From positions 1 to 24,831 of the IMG/VR virus record IMGVR_UViG_3300021138_000161: a stretch of DNA of 24,831 nt, one strand, 5' to 3'. A model generated the notes under the pieces. The model searched no databases. It was not told the origin of the DNA and worked only from the letters and a program-made list of their open reading frames with translations. The DNA comes from a virus. The translations under genes and the position numbers were made by a program. Positions 5,636 to 12,687 of the stretch are shown here, one piece after another; within the stretch, counting starts at the first letter, position 1, and the number at the start of each line of letters is the position of its first letter.

Positions 5636-6217
5636 CTATCCGATGACCTTGGAGGCCTTCTGGATAATCTTCTTGAGAGCGTCTTTGGTTGCGTCATCGA
5701 CACTCTCCATGCCCAGTAGGGCGTTAAGCGTGGTGTTGAAGGCTGGATAGGTTGTATCGAACGCAACCTTTGCAGCCTTGTTGGCCTTGCGCTTAGACTC
5801 TGCAGCAAGGCGGTTGGTTTCTGACTTTGAGGAGACGAAGTCAATCATCTCGTCGTAGTCCATGGCAGAGGCTCTTTTGAGGTCTGTCCAGTCTACATTT
5901 GACCAGCCGGCAGCAATAACTGCATCAACCCCGAGGGAGATGATGTAGCCAAGCCACACTTGACGCTGATAGATGTTTGTGTTGAAACGCTTATCAACAC
6001 CCTCAACATCAGCCTTCTTACCCTCGGTGACGAGGGCAGACGCTACCTTCTCACGCAGAAGGTTGAGATACTCGGCTGGCTCAAGACCAGCAGAGAACAA
6101 CTCAGCCAACTTACGGCGAAGGTCTGGGTCTACGAGGTCCTTAGAACCTGCGTAGAACGCAGCATCAACGGCAGCAGAAACCTGCTCTTGCGTAACTTCT
6201 AGTGTCTTTGTGGACAT
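5636..6217 (-). CDS. Unknown 193-aa helical protein, first leftward gene
   Basis: ATG at 6217 preceded by AGGAACTTCA. The protein is largely alpha-helical and Ala/Lys-rich, with segments such as AAVDAAFYAGSK, LLREKVASALVTEGKKAD and DATKDALKKIIQKASKVIG. No domain recognised. It is the first gene of the leftward arm after the divergent control region and is followed by a strong hairpin, so it may form its own transcription unit. That position often holds an abundant early protein. Copy 5 of CAACACAAACA lies inside it, encoding Phe-Asn-Thr-Asn in a different frame from copies 1 and 3. Confidence 0.85.
   Translation of the reverse strand: MSTKTLEVTQEQVSAAVDAAFYAGSKDLVDPDLRRKLAELFSAGLEPAEYLNLLREKVASALVTEGKKADVEGVDKRFNTNIYQRQVWLGYIISLGVDAVIAAGWSNVDWTDLKRASAMDYDEMIDFVSSKSETNRLAAESKRKANKAAKVAFDTTYPAFNTTLNALLGMESVDDATKDALKKIIQKASKVIG
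5974..5984 (-). repeat. CAACACAAACA motif, copy 5 (inside 193-aa gene)
   Basis: The 11-mer on the sense strand of its gene, read in a different frame from copies 1 and 3. This argues that the DNA or RNA sequence is conserved and not the peptide. Confidence 0.65.
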
Positions 6218-6323
6218 TGAAGTTCCTAACTGGGATAGGGATACTCACACCCTGTGAGCGTAACCTAACCCGTGTCTAGTGTGGAATCGAACAGGCTGAA
6301 GGGTCAGCCCCATAAATGCACAT

Positions 6324-6353
6324 ACTATAAGTAGTCACCAGACCTAGACTAAA
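6324..6353 (-). promoter_or_regulatory. Probable leftward promoter
   Basis: On the minus strand, TTTAGT (6348-6353) and TATAGT (6324-6329) are separated by 18 bp. The -10 matches TATAAT at five of six positions; the -35 is weak. It would start a leader of about 100 nt before the 193-aa gene. Confidence 0.4.
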
Positions 6354-6402
6354 GGCAGGTAGCGTGGCTACACCCAATCCCGCACTCCCCGTGCTAAGGT
6401 GT

Positions 6403-6439
6403 CTGCGCTTTAATTATTTAAGCAATAAAAAAAGCGCAG
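6403..6439. repeat. 9-bp inverted repeat enclosing an AT-rich segment
   Basis: CTGCGCTTT and AAAGCGCAG are perfect complements, separated by 19 bases that are almost all A/T. It could be a terminator between the arms (the minus strand carries a run of T within it), an operator, or an easily melted site. Confidence 0.45.
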
Positions 6440-6524
6440 GCTAAAGTAGCCTACGCTGGGCGAGCCGTTCGTCATCGCCACACTAAATAGTAATGCTCTC
6501 CGAATACTGTCTCCTACGTCGCTT

Positions 6525-6553
6525 TTGTCCATAGTGACCCCTATGGGTTAAAT
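6525..6553 (+). promoter_or_regulatory. Possible rightward promoter
   Basis: TTGTCC, 17 bp, TTAAAT. Each hexamer matches the vegetative consensus at four of six positions. The long gap to the Hsp20 ATG would give a leader of about 180 nt. Confidence 0.25.
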
Positions 6554-6742
6554 GTCCTTTCTGTCCGGTATCGCCAGGTGAGACAGGCCATTGGGACCTA
6601 TGGAGGCTAGGCAGTGGCCAAAATTTTTCAAGGTCGGGGGGATCTGAGGCAGTGGCTGGGAATAAATTGCTCGGGGCCGGTGTTACTATTAGCTGTCCTG
6701 CCAATCGGGGGACACTAACTCATATCTCGTCTAAGGAGAGAA

Positions 6743-7180
6743 ATGGCTACTATGAACTATGTCTATACACAACCTACCACTATCAACACTATTTATCCTG
6801 GGTTCAATCGCTGGGCTATTGGATTTGATCCACTACTCAATACGCTGGGTCAGATTTCTCAAGCGAAGGATAACTATCCACCTTATAACATCCGCAAGGA
6901 CGGGGATAAATACATCCTTGAAATGGCCTGTGCGGGCTTCTCTAAGGATGAACTCTCGGTTACGGTCAAAGAGCTTACTCTGACTGTCTCAGGTACAAAA
7001 GAAGGCGAATCAGAGGACTACCTCTATCAGGGCATTTCAGCTCGCAACTTCTCTAGGAACTTCGCTCTAGCAGAATACGTCGTCATCAAGGGTGCAAAAC
7101 TTATTGACGGGCTGCTGACAATCACAATGGAACAAGAGCTTCCAGAGGAGAAGAAGGAGAAGACAATCACTATTAAGTGA
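6743..7180 (+). CDS. Hsp20/alpha-crystallin small heat-shock protein
   Basis: A 145-aa protein with an IbpA/Hsp20-type layout: a short N-terminal arm containing FDPLLNTLG, then the alpha-crystallin domain from about residue 48 (YNIRKDGDKYILEMACAGF, KDELSVTVKELTLTVSGTK, NFSRNFALAEYVVIKGAKL, DGLLTITMEQELPEE). It ends with an ITIK tail, where the I-x-I motif sits. These proteins hold unfolding proteins in large oligomers without ATP. Small heat-shock proteins occur in other phages, notably cyanophages. CTAAGGAG precedes the ATG. It is the first gene of the rightward arm and so is probably expressed early. Confidence 0.93.
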   Translation: MATMNYVYTQPTTINTIYPGFNRWAIGFDPLLNTLGQISQAKDNYPPYNIRKDGDKYILEMACAGFSKDELSVTVKELTLTVSGTKEGESEDYLYQGISARNFSRNFALAEYVVIKGAKLIDGLLTITMEQELPEEKKEKTITIK

Positions 7181-7195
7181 TATAGTTACACCCAC

Positions 7196-7316
7196 GTTCC
7201 AGGGTACCGCCGCGTAACGGAAGATCTGCAGGTCTAAACCGCTAAGGTAACTCCTCATAATTGACATAGAGGGGTCGTAAGGGAAATGTCCACCACGGGG
7301 CACTGGGCCCTGGAAC
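7196..7316 (+). ncRNA. Structured non-coding segment upstream of tRNAs
   Basis: GTTCCAGGG (7196-7204) pairs perfectly with CCCTGGAAC (7308-7316), closing a 121-nt element. Inside, ACTCCTC (about 7249) pairs with GAGGGGT (about 7269) through one G-U, and AGATCTGCAGGTCT is a near palindrome. No coding frame of note exists on the plus strand. It ends 4 nt before tRNA-Asn, so it may be a small RNA released by tRNA processing or a folded spacer protecting the transcript. Confidence 0.45.
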
Positions 7317-7320
7317 ATCT

Positions 7321-7393
7321 TGACCTTTAGCTCAGTTGGCAGAGCAAGGCACTGTTAATGCCTGGGTCCCTGGTTCGAGCCCAGGAAGGTCAG
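7321..7393 (+). tRNA. tRNA-Asn (GTT)
   Basis: A complete 73-nt cloverleaf: acceptor TGACCTT/AAGGTCA, D arm GCTC-AGTTGGCA-GAGC, anticodon arm AGGCA-CTGTTAA-TGCCT with anticodon GTT, T arm CCTGG-TTCGAGC-CCAGG and discriminator G. CCA is not encoded (CGG follows), so the host must add it. Confidence 0.97.
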
Positions 7394-7449
7394 CGGCGAT
7401 ACGTGTGATTCCGTATGAAAGATTACGATCTACGTGTCACCCCATTTAT

Positions 7450-7520
7450 TCCCGAATCGTATAACGGTAGTACAGGTGCCTCTGGAGCACTCAGTTGTGG
7501 TTCGAATCCATGTTCGGGAG
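7450..7520 (+). tRNA. tRNA-Gln (CTG)
   Basis: A 71-nt cloverleaf: acceptor TCCCGAA/TTCGGGA, D arm GTAT-AACGGTA-GTAC, anticodon arm GGTGC-CTCTGGA-GCACT with anticodon CTG, T arm TGTGG-TTCGAAT-CCATG with G-U pairs, and discriminator G. CCA is not encoded. It lies 56 nt after tRNA-Asn; I see no further tRNA in the spacer. Confidence 0.95.
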
Positions 7521-7542
7521 CTGGATAGGATAGGATCTATAT

Positions 7543-7722
7543 ATGAATGAACAAGAGAAAGAGCATGCTCGTAAGTTAGTCCAGCAGGCTAAGCAAGGTC
7601 TTAGCCAGTCAATTGATGCAACGCTGGCTGAGAACAAAGATATCTTAGATAAGCTTGGTTCAGACTTCGATGAGAATGGTGTACCCTACTGGTGGAAGTC
7701 TCAACAAGTGAGTGAGGATTAA
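7543..7722 (+). CDS. Unknown 59-aa helical protein
   Basis: ATG at 7543, 22 nt after tRNA-Gln, with AGGATAGGAT upstream. The product is charged and helical (NEQEKEHARKLVQQAKQGL, DATLAENKDILDKLG) with an aromatic end (GVPYWWKSQQVSED). No family recognised. It is followed one base later by the next gene, so translation is probably coupled. Confidence 0.7.
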   Translation: MNEQEKEHARKLVQQAKQGLSQSIDATLAENKDILDKLGSDFDENGVPYWWKSQQVSED

Positions 7723-7723
7723 T

Positions 7724-7894
7724 ATGTTCGCAGTACTAATCGGCGTCATCGTTGGCGTACTGACATCAAAACTCTTCGCGAAAGCGCGTCCGACTGTAGA
7801 GGATGAGGTTAAGATCCCTTGTTCTGCATGTGGTCGCACTTATTGGACTGGACGTCAGAACATTAGATCTCAAAACTACTGTGGGATCTGCTAA
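7724..7894 (+). CDS. Membrane-anchored small zinc-ribbon protein
   Basis: A 56-aa product from the ATG at 7724 (GAGG six bases upstream; a GTG at 7712 is possible but lies inside the previous gene). Residues 1-18 (MFAVLIGVIVGVLTSKLF) form a hydrophobic anchor. The C-terminus has CSACGRTYW and YCGIC, a C-x2-C / C-x2-C zinc ribbon. This predicts a ribbon held at the inner face of the membrane. The stop overlaps the next start (TAATG). Confidence 0.75.
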   Translation: MFAVLIGVIVGVLTSKLFAKARPTVEDEVKIPCSACGRTYWTGRQNIRSQNYCGIC

Positions 7895-8061
7895 TGCCTA
7901 CCTTTGATTATAAGTGTATGAAGTGTGATTCGGTCGTAGAGATGCACATTTCCTCCTCTGCAACCGATACGATCTACTGTACTAGCTGCCAAGGTGTCAT
8001 GACCAAGCAATACACCCCTCCCGCTGTGATCTTTCGTGGTGGTGGCTGGGGCGGTCAATAG
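7894..8061 (+). CDS. FmdB-like zinc-ribbon protein
   Basis: A 55-aa protein beginning MPTFDYKCMKC with a second pair CTSC and ending FRGGGWGGQ. This matches the FmdB family of small putative regulators (M-P-x-Y/F-x-Y-x-C-x-x-C, a second CxxC, and F-x-G-x-G-W near the end). The biochemical role of the family is unclear, but such ribbons often contact nucleic acid or RNA polymerase. The start is coupled to the preceding gene by TAATG. Confidence 0.85.
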   Translation: MPTFDYKCMKCDSVVEMHISSSATDTIYCTSCQGVMTKQYTPPAVIFRGGGWGGQ

Positions 8062-8106
8062 TCTGTATCTCTGCTAGACTATCAATAACTACTAGAGAGG
8101 GCTGTA

Positions 8107-8682
8107 ATGACAACTCTTGCCGCGTTTCAAGGTGATGGATGGGCTGTAATCGGAGCGGATTCACGAGCTACCGATGATTCAGGAGAAGTATTTGTTCTTG
8201 GAAACCCAAAAATATCTATCAATGGCCCTTACATATTTGCTGTAACCGGCGCTTCCCGTGGTGGAAACTTAGTTCAACAAGGTTGGGTCCCGCCAAAACC
8301 GCCCGCGACTACCGATGTGAACAAGATTGACATCTTTATGACGAGAAAATTCATTCCGTCGATGCGTAAGTTATATATGGATGCAGGTTATGACGCCAAA
8401 GATGATGGTGAGGCCGCATACACAGACTCTGCACTGCTCGTTGCAGTCAAAGGAATCATTTATCCGATCTTCCAAGACTATTCTTGGGACAGAGATGCCC
8501 GCCGAATTTATAACGGTGGCTCCGGTGGATCAATTGCACTAGGTGCTATGGTTGCACAAGGCATTGAAAAGGTACGTACACCTGAAGCCGCCGAAAAGAT
8601 TATTCGCAAATCAATTGAAATCTCCACTGAGTGGAATGCTTATTGCATGCCTCCAGTTATTACTCACATTCAGAGAGCGTAA
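8107..8682 (+). CDS. Proteasome beta/HslV-like Ntn peptidase
   Basis: A 191-aa protein beginning MTTLAAFQGDGWAVIGADSR. After removal of Met, Thr becomes residue 1. Asp then falls at position 17 (ADSR) and Lys at about 34 (NPKI, one residue off the usual 33), the catalytic set of proteasome beta subunits and HslV. A Gly-rich loop (VTGASRGG, 46-53) and GGSGGS (137-142, near the usual Ser129) also fit. No propeptide is present, so it would be active on folding, as HslV is. AGAGAGGGC precedes the ATG. No ATPase partner is adjacent; it could use host Mpa or ARC, or act alone. It may degrade host proteins or serve in virion maturation. Confidence 0.85.
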   Translation: MTTLAAFQGDGWAVIGADSRATDDSGEVFVLGNPKISINGPYIFAVTGASRGGNLVQQGWVPPKPPATTDVNKIDIFMTRKFIPSMRKLYMDAGYDAKDDGEAAYTDSALLVAVKGIIYPIFQDYSWDRDARRIYNGGSGGSIALGAMVAQGIEKVRTPEAAEKIIRKSIEISTEWNAYCMPPVITHIQRA

Positions 8683-8709
8683 TCACCTTTTCTCTGAGAG
8701 TATTCTCCT

Positions 8710-8973
8710 ATGGCACTTAACTATGATCAATTAAAGCATCCTAAGAAACGCCCTCCCGTTGTTATTGCTGGCGTCACTGTGCCAACCCTTTCTTCCTTTT
8801 GGACTACTGGACAAGCAATTGAAGGCTCAATGACAACCGCTACCTCAGGTGAGGAAGCAAATGAGGCGGGGGAATCCTCTGCCACGGAAGCTGGAGAAAC
8901 TAGTGCCCCCACTACAGGAGCCGCTAGCGCTGGAGGCGACGCCTCAGCAGGAGCAGCAGCGCCAGGAATGTGA
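8710..8973 (+). CDS. Unknown 87-aa protein with Ala/Gly/Ser/Thr-rich tail
   Basis: ATG at 8710. Residues 1-35 look folded (MALNYDQLKHPKKRPPVVIAG, then VTVPTLSSFW). The rest is low-complexity and acidic, ending GAASAGGDASAGAAAPGM. The upstream Shine-Dalgarno (GAGAG) is modest. The low-complexity tail is overlapped in the +1 frame by the next gene for about 110 nt, which may explain its composition. No family recognised. Confidence 0.65.
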   Translation: MALNYDQLKHPKKRPPVVIAGVTVPTLSSFWTTGQAIEGSMTTATSGEEANEAGESSATEAGETSAPTTGAASAGGDASAGAAAPGM

Positions 8974-9106
8974 CCGGTGCTCAGCTAGAGCGCTAGTCCA
9001 ATGCAACTTCCCATTTGGGGAGCTGTACTTTTGCATGCATCATTACAAAGACCTTGCTTCTGCCCTTACAGAACGCGGATGTATTGCTAAAATTCTAGAA
9101 TACTGA
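8861..9106 (+). CDS. DUF7455-like zinc protein
   Basis: The C-terminal half reads CDRCSARALVQ, then GELYFCMHHYKDL, the pattern of the actinobacterial DUF7455 family (CDRCxAxA, LPSGxELxFCxHH). Two CxxC/CxxHH pairs should hold one zinc. The start is uncertain: ATG at 8861 (after GAGGAAGCAA) or GTG at 8903 (after GGAGAAACTA), both inside the preceding gene in the +1 frame. The N-terminus is Pro/Gln/Glu-rich and probably disordered. A +1 frameshift fusion with the preceding gene is an alternative. A relative occurs at 14524-14865. Confidence 0.75.
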   Translation: MRRGNPLPRKLEKLVPPLQEPLALEATPQQEQQRQECDRCSARALVQCNFPFGELYFCMHHYKDLASALTERGCIAKILEY

Positions 9107-9124
9107 GAGTTAGGATTCGGGTAG

Positions 9125-9931
9125 ATGCCATATGGTAGCGGCGGCGGTCAGGACATGGTCCGGGCCTCAAGCAGAAGCGGCAATCTAGTAAGCGGCATTA
9201 TGGGCGCTGCACTAGGCGCCTACAAAGATGCTAACGAACGACTTGCAGATCGTCATGAATTTGATTACCGTCAAAACCGTCGTGATGACTCTATGATTAA
9301 ACAACGTGCTGCAGATGCTGCACTCCATCATATGAAGAACAATAGTGATTACTCTGTTGCAGATAAGTGGATGAAACAACATGGATCTGATTGGTCTAAA
9401 GATCCTGAAACAGGAAAATTAAAAAGAACAACCCGTCGTGGAGCAAAAGCAGGTAAGTTTGCTGCCGGTGGTGGTACAGGTTATTCTGCTGATCTTGTTG
9501 AAAACACTCGTTTAAAGAAAGAAATTCAAGAACTTAAATTTAAACAAAAGCAAAATGATGCAGCTGCTGGTATGGGTAATAAGAAAAAGGGTAAGGGTGC
9601 AGGAACAACACCTGCCACAAAAAACCCTGGATCAAACATTACTCCCCCTGTTGGTGGAAAGAAAACAAATAATAAAGCTAAAGGTCTTCCTGCTAAGAAT
9701 TCTGGAAAGATAACTCCCCCACCTGCAGAACCATCATCTCCTGGTTTTAATGGTGGGCCAACCTTCGATGGTGAAGGAAATAATACTCAAAGCGCTGCCG
9801 GTAAGGCGTACGCTAAGAAGAAAGCCCAAGCTGCGGGTAAGGTTACACTCCCCAAACCTGTTGCAGCAAAGAAAGCAACTACAGCTAAAAAAGCAACGAC
9901 TTCTAAGAAAAGCACCGGAGGAACAATCTAA
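9125..9931 (+). CDS. Unknown 268-aa protein with Lys-rich histone H1-like tail
   Basis: The N-terminal 75 residues contain a Gly-rich helix pair (SGNLVSGIMGAALGAYKDANER) and a charged helix. The middle is a coiled coil (NTRLKKEIQELKFKQKQND). The last 120 residues are Lys/Ala/Pro/Gly repeats (AAKKATTAKKATTSKKS) like histone H1 or AlgP tails. The start ATG at 9125 lies 19 nt after the zinc gene, with AGGATTCGGG upstream. The tail suggests DNA or RNA binding, perhaps condensation during packaging. The stop overlaps the next start (TAATG). No family recognised. Confidence 0.8.
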   Translation: MPYGSGGGQDMVRASSRSGNLVSGIMGAALGAYKDANERLADRHEFDYRQNRRDDSMIKQRAADAALHHMKNNSDYSVADKWMKQHGSDWSKDPETGKLKRTTRRGAKAGKFAAGGGTGYSADLVENTRLKKEIQELKFKQKQNDAAAGMGNKKKGKGAGTTPATKNPGSNITPPVGGKKTNNKAKGLPAKNSGKITPPPAEPSSPGFNGGPTFDGEGNNTQSAAGKAYAKKKAQAAGKVTLPKPVAAKKATTAKKATTSKKSTGGTI

Positions 9932-11949
9932 TGGCAAAAAGCGGCAACCGCGTAATGAAGCAAAAGACGGAGAAGGCAAAGGCGCAAGCACGTGATGCCT
10001 ATAAGGGTCGTCAGCTTGGTATGGCTGTTCCTGAAGACTATCGTAAAGAGTCTGTGCACGTATTAGAACGCCCATCTAAAGAAGAGCGCGAAGCTCAAAA
10101 TGAAGCCGATGCTATTAGCCGTAATAAAGCTGCAGAGGAGCTAAATGCTGCCGATAAAAGGGCTGCCAGAACTGTCTCAGGCAAAACGGTTAAAGCAAAG
10201 CCATTAAAGCTTGAAGAAAAAGATTATAAGCACAAGTCTAATGCGGATCACCAGTCTGTACTTCCTGTTGTAGAAAAGAAGGCAAAGCGTCGCCAAGCTG
10301 AAAAAGAGCTTGGAATGGGATTATCGCGTGTTACTAGAAGTGGCAGCATTCAACCCCTAGTAGGTACTGAAAAAGAAAAAGCTCAAAATATCCTTGTAGC
10401 TAACGATAAAGAACTTTTAAAGGAAACAGCAAAGCGTGCGGCTGCACGTGATGAAAAGGCCTCTAAAGTAGACCTTACCCCAAATCAAAAGAAAGAGCGT
10501 ACACAACGTCAATTAAAGCGTTTTGCAAAAGACTACGCTATTAAACAAGCTAGTGGTAAAAGCGTAAGTCTTCCCGCTGCTGAGTCTGGCACTGCTGCAC
10601 CTGGTCAGGCTCCAAAGAACAGAACAACTAAGTCTTTAAAGGTAAAAAAGACTTACAACAAAAAGACTGGAAGAACCAACGTAACATCAACTGGTGGCGC
10701 ACAGGTATTTCCTGGTGATGGTAAAGCTGGAATCTTAGATCTAGGTAATGTTGCTCCAGCAGTAGGCGCTGCACCGGCAGTTGGAAGTCGTAGAGAGAAG
10801 CAAGCTCGACGTCGTCAAGAATACCGTATTAAAAAGGGTGTTTTATCTCCTGAGCCTAAAAAGAGCAAAAATGGAAAAATTAGTAAAAAAGAGCGTGAAA
10901 GAGGGCGTGTTCGTAACAATTATGCAAAGCAGCTTGAAGGAAATCCGGCAGCAGCTGCCGCTGTAAATGAGCGTAAGCGTTCTAAGATTGAAAATACAGA
11001 TAAGCTTGCTAGAACTCGTGCGGGACGCATTGATGCTGAACGCGATATGTTGAAGGGCTCTTTGTTAGAAAAAGCAACTTCTATGGCTCCGGGAACTCCT
11101 GGTCGTGCAAAGCTTGCTGAAACAGCATTTAAATTAATTCAAGAACCTAAACAGACAAAGACTCTTAGAGAAGCTATTAAGTCTGGAGAAGGCGATTCTG
11201 CTCTAGATTCAAGAGTTGTATCTAAAGACGGTTCTGGTCTTGATAAGAAAGTCACATATCGTTCAGGGCCTAAATTTAGTAAGGTTGTTGGGGATGTAAA
11301 TAATCCAGATCTTACAAAAACCCCTAAAACTGTTAAGGCTGATATTGGTGCCCCACGTTTGACTGAACAAGTTCAGGCAGCAGGAAACCACCCAGTACGA
11401 TTAACTGGTCGCAAAAAGGATCCAGTCACTGGTGAACTTCGTGGAACAGGGCATATTGAGCTTCAGACAGCTAAGCAAGTTTATGAAACCCCTCAAAGCA
11501 TAAAGGGAACAGTTGAAGATAAGAAGTGGCATATTCAGCAGAATATCCGTGTAAAGCATGAAAAGGGTGATTCACCTATTGAGCCAAAGTACCTTAACAG
11601 CTATATTAAGGATTTTGCTCAAAAGAATAAGCTTGATCATAACACCGCTGTTCACGTAATGCGTATGGCACATTTAGAGCATCAATCTCACGAAGCTAGT
11701 GGTGGGAAGCGCGGAAATCCAAAGCCATGGCAGACGATTACTTCCGGAGCTATTGAGCATCGTAAGCGCCGTATCGGTACAGAAACTGAGATTAAAGAGC
11801 GCTCTACAGCTAAGCAGAGTATGAAGAAGGCAGAAGCCAAGGAGCAACGCGGTGGAGGCAATAACACCAAGAAGGTAAGAGCTGAGACTCTTGCTAATAA
11901 GGTGCTTAGTAAGTTTACTGCGGTAGACGATGGCTCCAAGAAAGCGTAA
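9931..11949 (+). CDS. Unknown 672-aa very basic protein
   Basis: The longest gene in the window. Nearly the whole product is rich in Lys, Arg, Ala and Glu, with few hydrophobic clusters (SKEEREAQNEADAISRNKAA, REKQARRRQEYRIKKG, SKKERERGRVRNNYAKQ). The C-terminal 170 residues seem more ordered (DKKWHIQQNIRVKHEKGD, YIKDFAQKNKLDHNTAVHVM). No catalytic motif is seen. The start is coupled to the previous gene by TAATG. It may be a virion-associated or DNA-binding protein, possibly working with the basic protein before it; this is inference from charge and position. Confidence 0.8.
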   Translation: MAKSGNRVMKQKTEKAKAQARDAYKGRQLGMAVPEDYRKESVHVLERPSKEEREAQNEADAISRNKAAEELNAADKRAARTVSGKTVKAKPLKLEEKDYKHKSNADHQSVLPVVEKKAKRRQAEKELGMGLSRVTRSGSIQPLVGTEKEKAQNILVANDKELLKETAKRAAARDEKASKVDLTPNQKKERTQRQLKRFAKDYAIKQASGKSVSLPAAESGTAAPGQAPKNRTTKSLKVKKTYNKKTGRTNVTSTGGAQVFPGDGKAGILDLGNVAPAVGAAPAVGSRREKQARRRQEYRIKKGVLSPEPKKSKNGKISKKERERGRVRNNYAKQLEGNPAAAAAVNERKRSKIENTDKLARTRAGRIDAERDMLKGSLLEKATSMAPGTPGRAKLAETAFKLIQEPKQTKTLREAIKSGEGDSALDSRVVSKDGSGLDKKVTYRSGPKFSKVVGDVNNPDLTKTPKTVKADIGAPRLTEQVQAAGNHPVRLTGRKKDPVTGELRGTGHIELQTAKQVYETPQSIKGTVEDKKWHIQQNIRVKHEKGDSPIEPKYLNSYIKDFAQKNKLDHNTAVHVMRMAHLEHQSHEASGGKRGNPKPWQTITSGAIEHRKRRIGTETEIKERSTAKQSMKKAEAKEQRGGGNNTKKVRAETLANKVLSKFTAVDDGSKKA

Positions 11950-12220
11950 ACCTGTAAGAAAGGGCATGTCCCTAGCTGTTCAAGCTGCTAATCAGGGTGA
12001 CTATGTATGGCACCCTGATGAGAAAGTACACAGCTGGACCTGTGATAAGTGTGGAGAAAAGATCAAAGCACGCCCAGATTTACATGATAGTCGCATTAGC
12101 TTAAGTCAATTTGCGATGGAGAATAACCTTAAAGTCATTGGCGCTAAGTCAGTTGACCACGTTCGCCGCAACTGCGGCCCAGAACCACGACCAGCGTATC
12201 GAAAGGATATCGATGGCTAA
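11930..12220 (+). CDS. Unknown 96-aa zinc-finger-like protein
   Basis: A basic start (MAPRKRKPVRKG) leads to WTCDKCGEKIKARPDL (C38, C41), and DHVRRNC (H77, C82) completes a possible C2HC zinc site. The gene begins 20 nt inside the end of the 672-aa gene and overlaps the HNH gene by 8 nt, so the three are co-translated. The Shine-Dalgarno is weak (GCGGTAGACG). Nucleic-acid binding is likely from the composition. Confidence 0.75.
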   Translation: MAPRKRKPVRKGMSLAVQAANQGDYVWHPDEKVHSWTCDKCGEKIKARPDLHDSRISLSQFAMENNLKVIGAKSVDHVRRNCGPEPRPAYRKDIDG

Positions 12221-12515
12221 GTCAAAAGAAAAAGTTGTAGGCGGTGGCAAGGTTTATAAGGGCTCTAAGCAAAATGGTGGGCGCCCTATAGTGGTAAAAC
12301 ACTATAAAGAAAATGGGGAATGGAAGACTACCACCACTAATGCAGCTCGCCACAAGGTTGAAAAGAGTCGTGGAAAGAAACTTTCACGTAATGTTGACGT
12401 AGACCATATTGATAACAATAAGAATAACGATTCTAGTGGTAATCTTAGGACCATGTCCCACGGCAAAAACGTAGCCAAGGAGAACAAGCGTAGAGCTGGA
12501 AAGAAGGCAAAGTGA
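12213..12515 (+). CDS. HNH endonuclease
   Basis: A 100-aa protein from the ATG at 12213 (AAAGGA five bases upstream). The C-terminal half carries the HNH pattern: VDVDHIDNNKNND (D64, H65), then GNLRTMSHGKNV (N77, H83, N86). HNH nucleases bind a metal and nick or cut DNA. In many phages one lies beside the terminase and is needed for packaging; here it is 3.6 kb upstream of the terminase, so it could equally be a free-standing homing-type enzyme. The N-terminus (VYKGSKQNGGRPIVVKHYKE) resembles the DNA-binding part of such proteins. It overlaps both neighbours. Confidence 0.88.
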   Translation: MAKSKEKVVGGGKVYKGSKQNGGRPIVVKHYKENGEWKTTTTNAARHKVEKSRGKKLSRNVDVDHIDNNKNNDSSGNLRTMSHGKNVAKENKRRAGKKAK

Positions 12516-12682
12516 AGTCTAATCCTCATTCTAACGTCAACCATCGTGCCTTTAGCATGGATGACCTTGAAGGTCTGAAAAAGGGTGAAGTTGACTGGAG
12601 CGCTATGGAAGCTGAAGCTAAGCGTGACCTAAGAAAAAATAAAAAAGCTATTGAAAAGAGTCCTGAAGACTACGAATACTAA
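12512..12682 (+). CDS. Unknown 56-aa charged protein, GTG start
   Basis: GTG at 12512 overlaps the HNH stop (GTGA), and AGAAGG lies just upstream. The product is charged and helical (MDDLEGLKKGEVDWSAMEAE, AKRDLRKNKKAIEKSPEDYEY). It resembles many short phage proteins with no known role. Coupled translation with the HNH gene is likely. Confidence 0.65.
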   Translation: MKSNPHSNVNHRAFSMDDLEGLKKGEVDWSAMEAEAKRDLRKNKKAIEKSPEDYEY

Positions 12683-12687
12683 GACAT

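Larger units (their letters stand above)
6218..6742. promoter_or_regulatory. Divergent control region between leftward and rightward arms
   Basis: These 525 bases hold no convincing gene. They contain: CTCAC-ACCCT-GTGAG (6244-6258) in the leftward leader; GGCTGA-AGGG-TCAGCC (6295-6310); a probable leftward promoter (6324-6353); an AT-rich segment bounded by CTGCGCTTT and AAAGCGCAG (6403-6439); a possible rightward promoter (6525-6553); and AGGCAGTGGC in two direct copies near 6609 and 6647. CTAAGGAGAG ends the region as the ribosome binding site of the Hsp20 gene. Operators for a switch between arms would be expected here. Confidence 0.6.

Noticed and set aside
6274-6350. Possible tRNA on the minus strand (GTCTAG ... 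TTCGATTCC ... CTAGAC, about 76 nt)
   Set aside because: The acceptor pairs for six bases, but the T stem does not pair and no clear D or anticodon arm forms. Mentioned only as a possible remnant.
9734-10075. 113-aa leftward open frame
   Set aside because: Antisense to the two basic-protein genes; long opposite frames are expected against Lys/Ala-rich codons.
9989-10452. Further CACGTG sites as extra parS copies
   Set aside because: Those at about 9990 and 10447 are in coding sequence (Ala-Arg-Asp codons), and their flanks do not match parS. ACACGTGT at 3518 also fails outside the core.
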